Positions 1 to 9,751 of a stretch of DNA of 18,011 bases are shown in pieces; the first letter of the stretch is position 1; every line of letters starts with the position of its first letter. The DNA is from Acanthaster planci. Lineage: Eukaryota > Echinodermata > Asteroidea > Valvatida > Acanthasteridae. The notes beneath the pieces are model-generated. The model ran no database searches. It had not been told where the DNA came from and saw only the letters and a program-made list of their open reading frames with translations. The stretch is taken from the NCBI RefSeq assembly GCF_001949145.1, contig NW_019091447.1, positions 881,383 through 899,393 on the forward strand. Reading direction: 5' to 3'. Both the position numbers and the translations under genes were made by a program.

Positions 1-306
1 GTTATTGCAACTGCAACATTTTGCATTGAGGTGAGGGCATCGTTTACATGTCAGGTAAAAATGAATCAACTACAATCAAGATCTGGGTAGTAGTGATAAC
101 CTTGCACCAGTGAATTAATGCGAAATTTTAGTTAAACTTTCTCTTACTGTCATCACACAATCTGGTACACAACTTGTTGATTATCAGCCTTGCAAGAGAG
201 CTCTGCTGGCCATGGGCAAAAAAGAGAAAGTCTTTTCCTTTTTACGTTTGAGTTATCACAAGCTGCCCCTTCGTCAAAAGTTCTTTTGATGGTCTTGTTC
301 CTGCAG
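1..306 (+). other. DMAP1: Intron of DMAP1 (3' part)
   Basis: This stretch precedes the first confident DMAP1 exon and ends in a good acceptor: a T-rich tract followed by CTGCAG at 301-306. No convincing coding segment is visible. The first 30 bases end in a donor-like GAG|GTGAGG and could be the tail of the previous exon in the correct phase, but the translation does not align cleanly with DMAP1. Confidence 0.6.
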
Positions 307-1175
307 GTCAGACTTGGTGCTTCTGTACGAGCTGAAGTTGGCTCATGCTAATTGCGAGTTTGAGCTCCAGACACTACGCCATCGGTATGAGGCCTTAGCT
401 CCTGGCAAACTCCCATCTTCAGCACTCTCATTGATTCAACCTGCCCCTCCATCAGGGGAGGATGATAGTGTGGCCATGCTCACATCTGGAGCCGAGGGAG
501 TAGAGGTGAAGATAGAGGATAGTTCTGATGATCAGTCATCAAAGAATAAGAAGGTGAGTGGATGATGGGTTGGTGAGCTGGCTAGATGGCTGATTGACTA
601 GTTGGCTGGCCTATGTGCACGGGATCCCATCTGCATGGCTTCGTTCATGCTGGATCAAAGGTTCTGGCTTGTAAACTGTAGGTTGGTTCCCTGTCTGGTT
701 GGCCGAGTGGTTAATATGCCAGGCAGGCAGCATTTGTTTTTATGTGTGTGTTAAATGTCCGTGTCGTGGTTCAATCAGTGGGTTGTAAGCTCGTCTCTGT
801 CTTCTAGTATTTTGGTGCTCTGTTACTGACCTAGATAAGTGATAAAAGACTCAGTTTCTCTTTCAGAAGCAAAGTAACCAGATGGCCGCTTGTCTCTTGC
901 AGGTGTCTGAAATTATTGATGTTGTCACCACATCTCCATCAACACCAGTAAGTGGAATGACCAAAGGGATTTTTTTCCCCGTTAAATTGCTGTTAGATAT
1001 GTGTGTCTAGTTCGACATTACTTGATGTTGATTCTAGTCAAGTAGTCTCAAGGGGTGGGTTTTACTTCAGGATGTTGATTTGCAAATCTGAACCCAACTC
1101 ATGTTTTCTTGTTCACAGCGCAAGAGACGGACAGCAATGGAGCAGACAAACATAATGAAGAAGTTGAAGAAATGA
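307..1175 (+). CDS. DMAP1: DMAP1, C-terminal three exons (partial, 5' end outside window)
   Basis: These are the last coding exons of DNA methyltransferase 1-associated protein 1 (yeast SWC4/EAF2 orthologue), a nuclear subunit of the TIP60/NuA4 acetyltransferase and SRCAP H2A.Z-exchange complexes that also binds DNMT1. The exons are 307-553, 903-947 and 1119-1175. The first opens with one base completing a codon, then reads SDLVLLYELKLAHANCEF, followed by QTLRHRYEAL. This is the conserved helical block that, from recalled family sequence, precedes a disordered DMAP1 tail. The second exon gives VSEIIDVVTTSPSTP. The third gives RKRRTAMEQ and ends in KKLKK, then TGA. The order IIDVV, TP, RKRR and a lysine-rich end matches the vertebrate DMAP1 terminus as I recall it. 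Both later introns are phase 0 with GT-AG ends. The acidic linker carries VKIED (506-520), a SUMO-consensus site. An alternative in-frame acceptor at 866 would extend exon two by 12 residues. The family assignment is strong, but only the tail is visible. Confidence 0.85.
554..902 (+). other. DMAP1 penultimate-pair intron, with a repeat and an alternative acceptor
   Basis: This intron starts GTGAGT at 554 and ends CTTGCAG at 902. It includes a tRNA-like repeat fragment (about 691-785), runs of imperfect TTGGCTGG-like iterations (565-612), and a second acceptor TTTCTCTTTCAG at 855-866. The reading frame is open from that acceptor into the following exon. Confidence 0.7.
691..785 (+). repeat. 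tRNA-derived SINE remnant or tRNA pseudogene
   Basis: Position 700-710 reads TGGCCGAGTGG, matching the RNA polymerase III A box as found in Leu/Ser tRNAs. Position 768-778 reads GGTTCAATCAG, close to the B box GGTTCGANNCC. The 57-base gap between the boxes suits a long-variable-arm tRNA. The D and T stems do not pair well and no acceptor stem is clear, so this is a degraded tRNA-like promoter of SINE type, not a working tRNA. Confidence 0.5.
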
Positions 1176-2404
1176 TGAGTACAGTATACTGCATGAGTCA
1201 TTAATCCTCATGAACACCTGTTTGTGATTGTGCAGTAATTGGATGGGTGTGTGACTGTACCCCCAGGCAGCTGTTATTTCCTACTGAGGACTTGATGTTC
1301 TCATTTGGAGTTTGCAACAGGGTTTTGTAGTAGGAGATTAAGGCAGATTTAGAAGTATTCCTGTCAATCTGACTGCGAAGTGACCACGGTTTGTAATAGA
1401 TCTATGCAAATACAAGTCCCTTGGACACATTTCTCAATCCCCTACAAGCGTTCATCGTATGCTCTTGTCGATGGCTGTGAAGCTTTTCAAAGGAAAATGC
1501 ATTTAAAAAATCTCAGACTGTACTCCGAAAGCTTTTGATCGTATTTGTAGTAGGCCTCAAAAGTATGTGTAAGAAAATCATACCACTTATGCTCCGAGTC
1601 GTAAAAGGGCACCTGCTGAAAATGTGATATTTTATTCACCTGCCATGGCCTTGCAAGCAGATGATGATGCAAACACTGATTATAATTGAGCCTGAGTTGA
1701 TTTAGTTGGCCATGGAGTACTGTGACACTGTGAATGTGGCTCTGTTAAAATGAAATATTAATTAGAAAAATGTGAGGTGAATAAGATGCTTCCAGGCAAA
1801 ATTGGTTTCTTTATAAATCCATAAATCGAACAATCTCATGCTAAATGATTGTGAATGGAAGTTAGACAAGTGGATGTTGTCAGCCTGGAAATGGAATGCA
1901 GGGAAACTGTCGTTAAAATGTGTACATGTACATTCTCCATTTTAAATATCAAGTCATGTCATTCATGGTTTAATAGTGTCTTAGTTAGACTAATAGTTAA
2001 CAACAAAAACCCCTGCAGTCCAGGTTCTTGTGAAATAATGGACAGACAAGGACAAATATAATCCACAGGGAATGGTTAACGTGTCCACTGTGTGAAGTGC
2101 TGTGACCCTGTGTGATAGCCTTGAACGTACTCTTGTTGAATTGTTGTGAATGGGAATGGCTGTCAGCAACCAGCTTTGGTTGGCTGGTCTCGAGTGGGTC
2201 CTCATCAATTACATAATTTTTGTGAATTCAGGAACCTTTTGTTACAATCTTAGAAGAGAATATGCAAGGCCATAACAGCAGTGATATCGCTATTGCATAG
2301 CATAAACGGAATAATCCATTGTACTGAGTGTTTGGCCTGTCCCTGGTGAATATTCATAAACATGGTATACTCCAAATGGTTCTAGGGCTTGTGAAAATCT
2401 TCAG

Positions 2405-2460
2405 AGATTCACTCGGTTGGTACTCGAACCCATGACCTTGCTAGTTGGTGAAGGGCAAAA
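2405..2460 (-). repeat. tRNA-derived SINE fragment (B-box end)
   Basis: On the minus strand 2430-2419 reads GGTTCGAGTACC, a full match to the polymerase III B box GGTTCGANNCC. It is preceded by an anticodon-arm-like CAACTAGCAAGGTCATG. No A box is evident upstream, so only the 3' half of a tRNA-derived element seems to remain. Confidence 0.45.
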
Positions 2461-2990
2461 CTTCCAACATGAAAATCCCAAGGCACAAAATGACATCTTG
2501 TAAAAACCAATTTGCTGGTTTTTAAAGGTTCATTTTATTCGCAGTTCCAGCTATTATGACTCCCTTTTTTAATTGTTTTCAGGATTTGATTTTGTATAAA
2601 TTTTCTGCCTTTGAAATGCTGACAGGGTTTTTGTTATCTTTCAAAGTGCCTAGTTGCAAAAAAAATGGTCAAATTCCACAAAATGGAGACTTGTTCTTGA
2701 GCTCAGTTCCTTAAAAGAAAGGAAATAATAATACAACCCTTTAATTAAAAGTGTCAGGGTCAATTACCTCAGAAGTTAAGTTTTCGTTATGAGACTAATA
2801 TTGCAAAATCCACCCACTTTGTCAGCCATTCTTGTGTAACGCTGAGGTAAATAGAGATATTTGTTACTCTTCTCATTAAGACACTCATTATTGCAGATCA
2901 AGTCAAACTTTTTACACAAGTGTACCAAACCAGTGCAAAGTACGTGTATTTAGCAAGCACCCTTGATATATTTTATGTAAATTATACAAA

Positions 2991-2996
2991 AATAAA
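2991..2996 (+). terminator. Candidate poly(A) signal of DMAP1
   Basis: This is the first perfect AATAAA after the DMAP1 stop on the plus strand. A second perfect AATAAA lies at 3820-3825. Which one is used cannot be decided from sequence alone. Confidence 0.35.
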
Positions 2997-3010
2997 CACT
3001 GTACATGCAA

Positions 3011-4194
3011 ATCACACGGTGAACAGCTGCATTGAAATCTGAAATCAAAATGTGTCAGTATTGCATAGGACTTCATTTCGTAGGACAGTGCAGTTGATGT
3101 CAGTTGTGTACAATGTACATGTAGTAGCTTTTTCCAAAAGCCTGGCTCTGGCTGATAAAACTAAATGAACTCATAGAGGCCAAAGCCTAGCCGCTGCAGT
3201 GACTTGCCTTGCATGCTGATGCATTCGCTGCTGGCTGCAGCAAGCATGTTTGGATGCAGTCTGTACACGAGGAAGCACTATGTCAGAGGGCAGTCGGCAA
3301 CAAGGTCACATTGTTTGTATTTCCTGGATACACGGTTCTATCGCTTTAAAATGTTTAAAATCGTAGCAGGCAACAACTGCCTTTGTGAGACTGGGAAATG
3401 GATTTTATGTTCAGCTGATTTGCAGTATCACAGAATTATTCTTTGATGAAGGAAGCAATAAGGCTAATAGTGTCCATTCATGGCTTAGGAATTCCTCCAA
3501 TTAACGGAGACATTATATTTGTGGCCTCTGAAGTGATCCAAACACAACTGATTTTTCATGTAGTCTGTGATACATCTGTTTGGACTGGTTTGTTTCCTAC
3601 TCTTTGTTGCTGCAACTTGCCAAGTCTCTGATTTCTGAGGTTTCATGAATCCCATCTTAGCAGTACAGGGGGAAAAACCATCTCCTCAGCAGCATCTCAA
3701 CTTGGAATCCCTCATGATTTTCCCCAAAGAGTAACTTATCCAGCATACTTCCCAGAAAAAGGACCTATAACTGAAGTTATCAAAGAAGCCATTCATATGC
3801 ACATGTATGTCTTCCTCTCAATAAACTTACAAGCTACTCTGAAGTCGTATTAATTTAACCCCCAACCCCATTTCCCAACCCTCCTGTGCCCCCTCTACTG
3901 CTGTGTATAGATGACTCGTCTGGCCTTGATATAATCCTCTCCTTTCTGCACCGTCAGGTCACTTTTGTCTTCTGGTCTGAGGTTGATTGCTCGTATACGC
4001 TCTCTGTGGACAAAGACAGTTCAGCTCGTAACATGACTCGCTCAATCAAACCGTTTTCTAGCCATATCTGGTTTCACAAGATAAATTGCATTCTCAAAAC
4101 TCGAAAAATTGCAAGATCTTCCGAGCAAATGCATGTTTTCTTAAGTACACTCCAGCATAAAATGAAATCAACATATCCCATAAGCAACAGGACC
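3011..4194. other. Intergenic stretch between convergent DMAP1 and CIMAP2
   Basis: Short ORFs occur (for example 3204-3446 and 3443-3631), but none has a recognisable domain or flanking splice sites in phase. A plus-strand AATAAA sits at 3820-3825. I see no gene here. Confidence 0.5.
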
Positions 4195-4214
4195 ATGAAC
4201 TCATAATAACACAC

Positions 4215-4220
4215 TTTATT
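4215..4220 (-). terminator. Poly(A) signal of the CIMAP2-like gene
   Basis: The plus strand reads TTTATT, which is AATAAA on the minus strand. It lies about 147 bases past the stop codon at 4369-4367, a sensible 3' UTR length. It marks the 3' end of the minus-strand gene, facing DMAP1. Confidence 0.65.
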
Positions 4221-4366
4221 CACAGGTACACTTTCTTATGGAGCCGTTGGGGGCCCCCGGTCCACTGAGCAAAGCCAGAAAGCACACATGTAAACTAAGT
4301 TTGACGTCATCAGTACACGTCTCGTCACATAATTCTCCGGCGACACAGTTGACTTGACTTCCTAAC

Positions 4367-7300
4367 TTACTGCATCATGTTATCCCGACTCGTCCTCTCT
4401 CTTTTAACTTTGGAGTTGAAGACACTCCTGTGGCCATTGCGATGTTGGGCATCTTCATAACGTTGCAAGTCATAGCGGCCTGCTCCTACGGGGTTCTGAA
4501 GACAAGCAGAAAGCAAAGTGGAGCAACTAAGATTTCTCCACTTAATTCCGTTTGTGAAGTTCATTTCCTTTTTTCTAATGGATCTCTTTCATGGATCACT
4601 ATTCAATTTTGTATTTTGTTCGAAAGTGGTGGTTAAATTCCTGAGAAATAATTTCCTTTTTTAATATCATAGCAAAAATCATTTCACAAATTATGAACAG
4701 AATTCTTAATTTTTTTTAATCATGCTCAATTCTTATTTCCTGAAGACAATCCCCAAACCAAATTTCCACACCCTATTTGGCAATTTGAGAGGAACCCAGA
4801 TATGAAACAAAAGACTTTGTTTTGGACTCACCGTTTGTCCTGTAAAGAACTTGCGAGCTCGCTTGTCAAATCGTTCTGCTGACGAGATAAATGGAGGGAG
4901 ATTTTTGCCTTCTACTCTGGTCAATTCCCTGGCTGTGTAATGCCCAGGACCTGGTTCACTCTAAGATAAAAGAGGCCAACAATAAAAATAACAAATTACT
5001 TAGGCCATAGAGCACAATAAATGAGGAGTTTATGTTGTTAGTGTGTGATGTTTGATTTTAGTACAGGATCACTAAATTTTATACCTACGCTTGGTAACAA
5101 GATGAAACTCCGTATGGAATTTTTGCTATTTCTTGTTGCTTTTCTACGTTACCAGTGCTCTGATGTGCATTTCTATCCTGCTTTGAACAGAGCTTGGATA
5201 TGATTTTTACCGGCCCACCTTTTGCATTGTGGGCAAAAGATGGGGACGATAGTTAGCGCACTATTGCTAACATCATGCGCATGGAAACTTTGTCAAAAAG
5301 ATCCTGAGATTAAGAAGGCCTGTATTTTCCGAAATTGTTCATGTTAATTTGGGCGTACCATTGTGTGTATCAAGCACACAACAAACACCCAGAACTGCAT
5401 TTTGTTCCATAAAACTGCAAATTTGCTCAGTCTGAAGTTTGATTTCTTTGATTTCCACTTTTCACCCACAATGCACTGCGGTCACACTGCGTTGCATCGT
5501 TATGTCTCAGGTCCATTCTTTGGAATCCCCTGATAATATCCTTCCATTAGTTTATTACCATCTTTTGAATTGAATAATATATAAACATCTCTTACAAAGT
5601 TTTTTGGGGCTTCCACTGACCTGAAAGAATGCAATGGACAAAGAAAACCTTACCTGGCATCTAGGCCACTGGGAGAGTGTGGAGCAGTGCATCCTCTCGG
5701 TAGGTCTCTCCGGATACTGGGAATGCTTGCCAAACCTACCCTGCCATTGGTGGTGTTCATCGTCCCACTTATGCACGAAGGATTTCAGACTGTACTGACC
5801 AGGACCTAAGTGATGCTGACCCTGACGAATGATGTAAATATTGATTAGTTATGACTGCTATTCAGAAGATTAATATCTGTGGGGAAAGAACAATTACTTG
5901 ATTTACTGATCAGTAATTACGCAATCACTGTGTTAATAATGCAGTTACATTTTTGATTTAGGATAGAAGTCTACATGATGGCTTCCAGTTCATAGGTACA
6001 ACAGCTTGCACCAAAAATTCCTCCTAGAAGAAACTTCCTCCAGACACTCTTGCTGTACTTACTTTCAGCTAGAACAATGATGTTTGAGGGGGCTTAGCAA
6101 AGTATAGACTCTTTAATTGATGTCTTGAAGCTATAACTAATATGGAACAGCCATTCAATCAAAAACTACCAATGAACTTGTGGGGCTTCCTTCTGGTAGA
6201 TTGTTCAAATTTGCCACAGTTTTGAGATATTTCTTCAGTAAGCAAAGAATGTTGTGTTGTACTTACTGCTTTGGCTAGATGACCCGTCTTGATGACAGCG
6301 TTCCTGTCGCCTGTGAACAGATCGTAGGGGCCTCTCAGACTGGTAACCTTCTTGGCAAGTTTGTCGGTGAAGCTTTCCGTCTCGTAGGTGCCTGGACCCA
6401 ACTCACAACCCTGGTGACAAAGCATTGACAACAAGTCATTAGATTCAAACCAGATTTAGTCAAGATGCCTCACAAATAAGGCCCTAAACCATCAGGTCAT
6501 GTACTTCAGGGTTTCAGTGTGGAGGAGATTGTGAAAAAAATGAAGAAGCTCTTACCACTGAAGGCAGATGTCTAGGTGTTGAGGACCCAGCATCTAGTAA
6601 ACCTACAGTACTTGCCGAGACTTGAGCTTTCTTCTCCACAGCAGTATGGGGTATACCACCCTCACCGTAGGTTCCTGGGCCTGGAACTTCGCTCTGGAAA
6701 AAAATTACAGCAGCAATAACAAATTCTTCACTTATTAATCTTGACAATTACATGAAATAGGTTGCCAAAACTGCCCATTTGTTGCAGCAGTTTATCAGTG
6801 AGCAGTAAGGCGCTGGTTAATTGCTTACCGTTGCTGTGCCTCGGAAGCGACTCTCTCTGGTCTGACAGATTCCTCGCGTGCTTCGAGGCCGGTCGTCCAT
6901 CAAATGCAGAAAGTCTTTGATGTTGTAGGTCCCAGGCCCAAGGTTCTTGACCTGCACATGCAGGAGATCCAAGAGTGATTAGAAGTGTCCGAACATTGGG
7001 AGACTATGCTGTGATGGGGGAGGTGCAGGGGAGACCTTAGCGGCAACATAATTTGTAGACCTTTTAAGACATGTGCACCTGCGTTATGGTGTCTCCTAAC
7101 TTTCATCAGTTGTGACTGTCCTCTGACTTGGAAGCAGAACTACTCCAAAGGTGCGAGTTTATCACATGCCATAGGTTAGTAACTCTGTCTAAAAACTGAA
7201 TTTTTCCTAACTCCTGAAAACTGACCCACAAATAACTTCAAAACCCTGATGAAAGTCTTCTGCTGTATTTAAAAAACCTAATAATTCCAAAATAAAATTC

Positions 7301-8761
7301 TACATCTCCACGCTCGTTTTGAATTTTCCATCAGTCATTGAAACTCAGCATATTCAGAAGTAAGAGACAACACCCCAAAGGATGTATTTGTGACCCTCTG
7401 AATGACCTACCAACATCTTCTTCTTCTCCCATTGGTCTTTGTGTAGTAGATGGGGCAGGGCTGCCATACGTGCAGTCTCATAAGCCCTAGCCCATCCTGG
7501 CCCTGAAGCTCTGTTCTCAACGGCATTCTGACTGAAGGTTCCAACCTCCACCTTGTAGGTACCCGGTCCTCGTTTTCTCCTCTGGAAAGTGTAAAGATTC
7601 ATTAGTCGAAAATACAGGAGATAAAAGAAACCTGATGTCAGATCAGCAACTTTGCAATCATGGTGCATGGCTCCATAAAATCAGTTATAACTGACTGGTT
7701 ATTTTAAAACGATAGGAGAGTAACTTTTGCTTGTAAAATAATAAACTTGCCGTGTAACTTGGTTACAAATTCTGTTTAAAAAAAGGCTCACTTTTACCAA
7801 AGCCCCACAAAGAATAAATGGATTGGGTGTGATATATATAGTCATCATTATTCGTAATATTATAACAAATTGCTAAGAACTGTATTTATTCAACACATTT
7901 TCTAGGCCTTCTTGTTTTCAGTTTTAGATGTTTTAGACAATTTTTGACAATTTTCTTTTTGTAAAGAAGGAGGGATGAAGACTCCTTGTAGGGTAGCTTA
8001 CCAATCCTGTCATTGATTTGTTGTCATACCAGACTTCGGTGAATGTTCCTGGCATTTTACTCTGAGGATGGACCCCAGACACATCAAACCTGTAACAAAA
8101 ACAATGAACATTCCTGAGCCTGTGAGAACATGTAGGCATAAATCTTGAGCAATAGGCCTAGGGCCAGGCCCTAAAGGTAGTCTAAATCTGAAAGCATGAG
8201 GCTGGGCATGTACATGTAGGAATACTTATATTTTTTTGTGCAGGAAACTCTGTTTGGCTGGCAGCAATTAAAATTCATAATGTGTTTGACCTACATTAGG
8301 CATCCAGGCCTAAATGAAAATAGGGACTATAGGCCTACCTGTAACTATAAACTATGCAACACTCAGCGAGAAAAATAAAGCAACAGAATTAAGAATAGGC
8401 CCATGACTAACGTTAGTAGTGGTAGGACTCTAGCCCAGGTTGAACGTTGTCTTCATTTTGCAGTAGGGACTACGGTCAGGGAGTCCACCTGGGCTAGGAA
8501 AACGATTTATCACAAAGCCTCTTGGAATTTGTCCCATACTATAGTGATCCATTCTTTTCACCTCCTGGGTAGACATGCTATAGGCCTATTTCTGACAATC
8601 TATAATCAGGGTATTATTTTCACTGACATTAAATGATTAAAACAAGTCAGTAAATCATGTAAAATGGTCGAGGGCCTTTTTATAGGCCTAGCCCTACGCC
8701 TAGCCTACCGTGATTTTTGTGTGCCGAATGGTGCTCCCTGAAAAGCCTTTACCGCAGCCAT
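4367..8761 (-). CDS. CIMAP2: CIMAP2/LEXM-like sperm-tail PG-rich (SHIPPO) repeat protein, complete, nine exons
   Basis: This gene encodes a likely ciliary/flagellar microtubule-associated protein of 380 residues. Coding exons (minus strand) are 8761-8709, 8089-8002, 7581-7411, 6951-6829, 6693-6556, 6410-6267, 5821-5654, 4960-4832 and 4495-4367, ending TAA. All introns are GT-AG; the first is phase 2 and the other seven are phase 0. The protein starts MAAVKAFQGAPFGTQKSR, followed by FDVSGVHPQSKMPGTF. Exons 3 to 9 each open with one PG repeat, in order GPGTY, GPGTY, GPGTY, GPGTY, GPGQY, GPGHY and a decayed GAGRY. Other marks are GPYDLFTGDR in exon 6 and PTERMHCSTLSQWPRC in exon 7, which resemble vertebrate LEXM (now CIMAP2) as I recall it. 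The length is near the roughly 400 residues of that family. SHIPPO proteins bind axonemal microtubules; LEXM was first described as a lymphocyte expansion molecule. The start is the first ATG of an exon that splices in frame. Another SHIPPO family member (ODF3/CIMAP1, STPG) is less likely. An X-box lies upstream. Confidence 0.85.
8406..8417. repeat. Perfect 12-bp palindrome
   Basis: ACTAACGTTAGT is its own reverse complement. It lies 12 bases upstream of the CTAGCCCAGGT palindromic element and may be part of the same insertion or a coincidence. Confidence 0.5.
8430..8497 (+). mobile_element. Short palindromic repeat element, copy 1 (CTAGCCCAGGT termini)
   Basis: A 68-bp unit is bounded by perfect 11-bp inverted repeats, CTAGCCCAGGT (8430-8440) and ACCTGGGCTAG (8487-8497). 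It lies in the first intron of the CIMAP2-like gene. A second copy in opposite orientation is at 15713-15747 and equals this copy with 8456-8487 removed. No target-site duplication is visible here. It looks like a very small non-autonomous element or a foldback repeat, but no known family is recognised. Confidence 0.55.
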
Positions 8762-8959
8762 TTTCGGGCAAATATTCTGCAGGAGAGCGGCCACTTTGAT
8801 AAATTCCAACTGCAAGCCTTCCAATCAAATGCTACTCCTTGTATGCGTGGAAGTTTAACTCTGGAAAGAAGATTTGACGGTTTGGCCCAATCGTCAACAC
8901 CTGTTGATAAACTTAGTATAAGTCATGTAAGTGGACGTACCCCCCCGGCATACACCGTC

Positions 8960-8973
8960 GTTGTCACAGCAAC
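8960..8973. promoter_or_regulatory. RFX X-box in the CIMAP2-like promoter
   Basis: GTTGTCACAGCAAC matches all defined positions of the X-box consensus RYYNYYNNRRNRAC and is a near palindrome of GTTG(T/C)C half-sites. It lies 199 bases upstream of the ATG of the CIMAP2-like gene. RFX factors bind such sites in promoters of ciliary genes, so location and gene function agree. Binding is not shown by sequence alone. Confidence 0.7.
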
Positions 8974-9695
8974 ATCCGCAAGAATTTACATAAAATAGCG
9001 CCCTCTCTAGTTTCAGAGTCTCAATACGAGCGACATGAAGTATTAATTTTGTAATGTGGCGTGAGCGAGGTCAACGGATGCTCTGACCTTTGAAGCAAAA
9101 CCATTCGAGAAATAAAATAGCATGAATTTGGCGACTTCTTGCAACTGTGAGCAACAAAAATCTTCGTAATTTTTTTCGTCAGTTTTTTCGAGAAGTTAAT
9201 GAGCGACAATATCATGGATTAAACATTGTATCATAGTGCAGATTTCCACTTATCCCAAAATCTCGACTTGAAAAAAATTTGACGATCGCCATTATAGACT
9301 GACATGACGTGCCATGAGTTCAGTTGGCTGGAACACATCCGGACTACCTAAATTTCCAATGCTAAATGCATATGTTACCGTTTCTTGCCTGTTTTAGAAA
9401 AACCTTTCGCAAATTATATGAATTCTAGGCTGTCCATCAGCTTAGCTTTTAAAAACCATAGTCTTGACTTTTTAGTGGTACTGTGGCAGCGTTGTGATGG
9501 ATTGTGATGCGCAGAGTCGTAAAACGAAAAGGTTATTGCCCTGTCTTAATATGTGACAAAATCGTTGTAGGTATTGTTATTATCATTATTTTATTCATGT
9601 CAACAATGTACATCACAAAGCGATGGGAATAGGAAGGTCAAAAGTAATAAAATCACTGCAGTCAAAAGACTTGTCTCCCCACATTCAGTTGTGAG

Positions 9696-9751
9696 ATAAA
9701 AAATATTTTAAAAATAGATATAAATATATTTTATACATAAATATACATTTT
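9696..9751. other. AT-rich low-complexity run
   Basis: This is almost pure A/T, with iterated ATATTTTA, ATAAATAT and TATATTTTATA words in the intergenic region. No function is assigned. Confidence 0.5.

Larger units (their letters stand above)
1176..3010 (+). other. DMAP1: DMAP1 3' UTR (likely) up to first AATAAA
   Basis: Sequence after the DMAP1 stop has no convincing coding exon on either strand. The first perfect AATAAA on this strand is at 2991-2996, so the 3' UTR may run about 1.8 kb. It contains a minus-strand tRNA-like repeat near 2405-2455. The short ORFs inside show no family resemblance or splice context. The 3' end is inferred; use of another, non-canonical poly(A) signal is possible. 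Confidence 0.4.
8153..8690. repeat. Cluster of palindromic TAGGCCTA octamers
   Basis: TAGGCCTA occurs at 8153-8160, 8330-8337, 8581-8588 and 8683-8690, all within the first intron of the CIMAP2-like gene. Relatives such as AGGCCC and GGCCTAA lie nearby. Two more copies lie at 14708-14715 and 14910-14917. One copy per about 65 kb would be expected by chance. Confidence 0.7.

Noticed and set aside
1-30. Possible tail of the preceding DMAP1 exon ending GAG|GTGAGG
   Set aside because: The phase fits and the frame reads LLQLQHFALR before SDLVLLYE, but known DMAP1 has F-N-E-L-R here as I recall, so the alignment needs a gap. Only ten codons are visible.
1487-1672. 61-codon minus-strand ORF in the DMAP1 3' region
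   Set aside because: It reads loosely protein-like but shows no known motif, no splice or poly(A) context, and lies antisense to a likely UTR.
3886-4206. 106-codon plus-strand ORF, the longest by residue count
   Set aside because: It overlaps the 3' UTR and poly(A) signal of the minus-strand gene, has no recognisable motif and no coding context.
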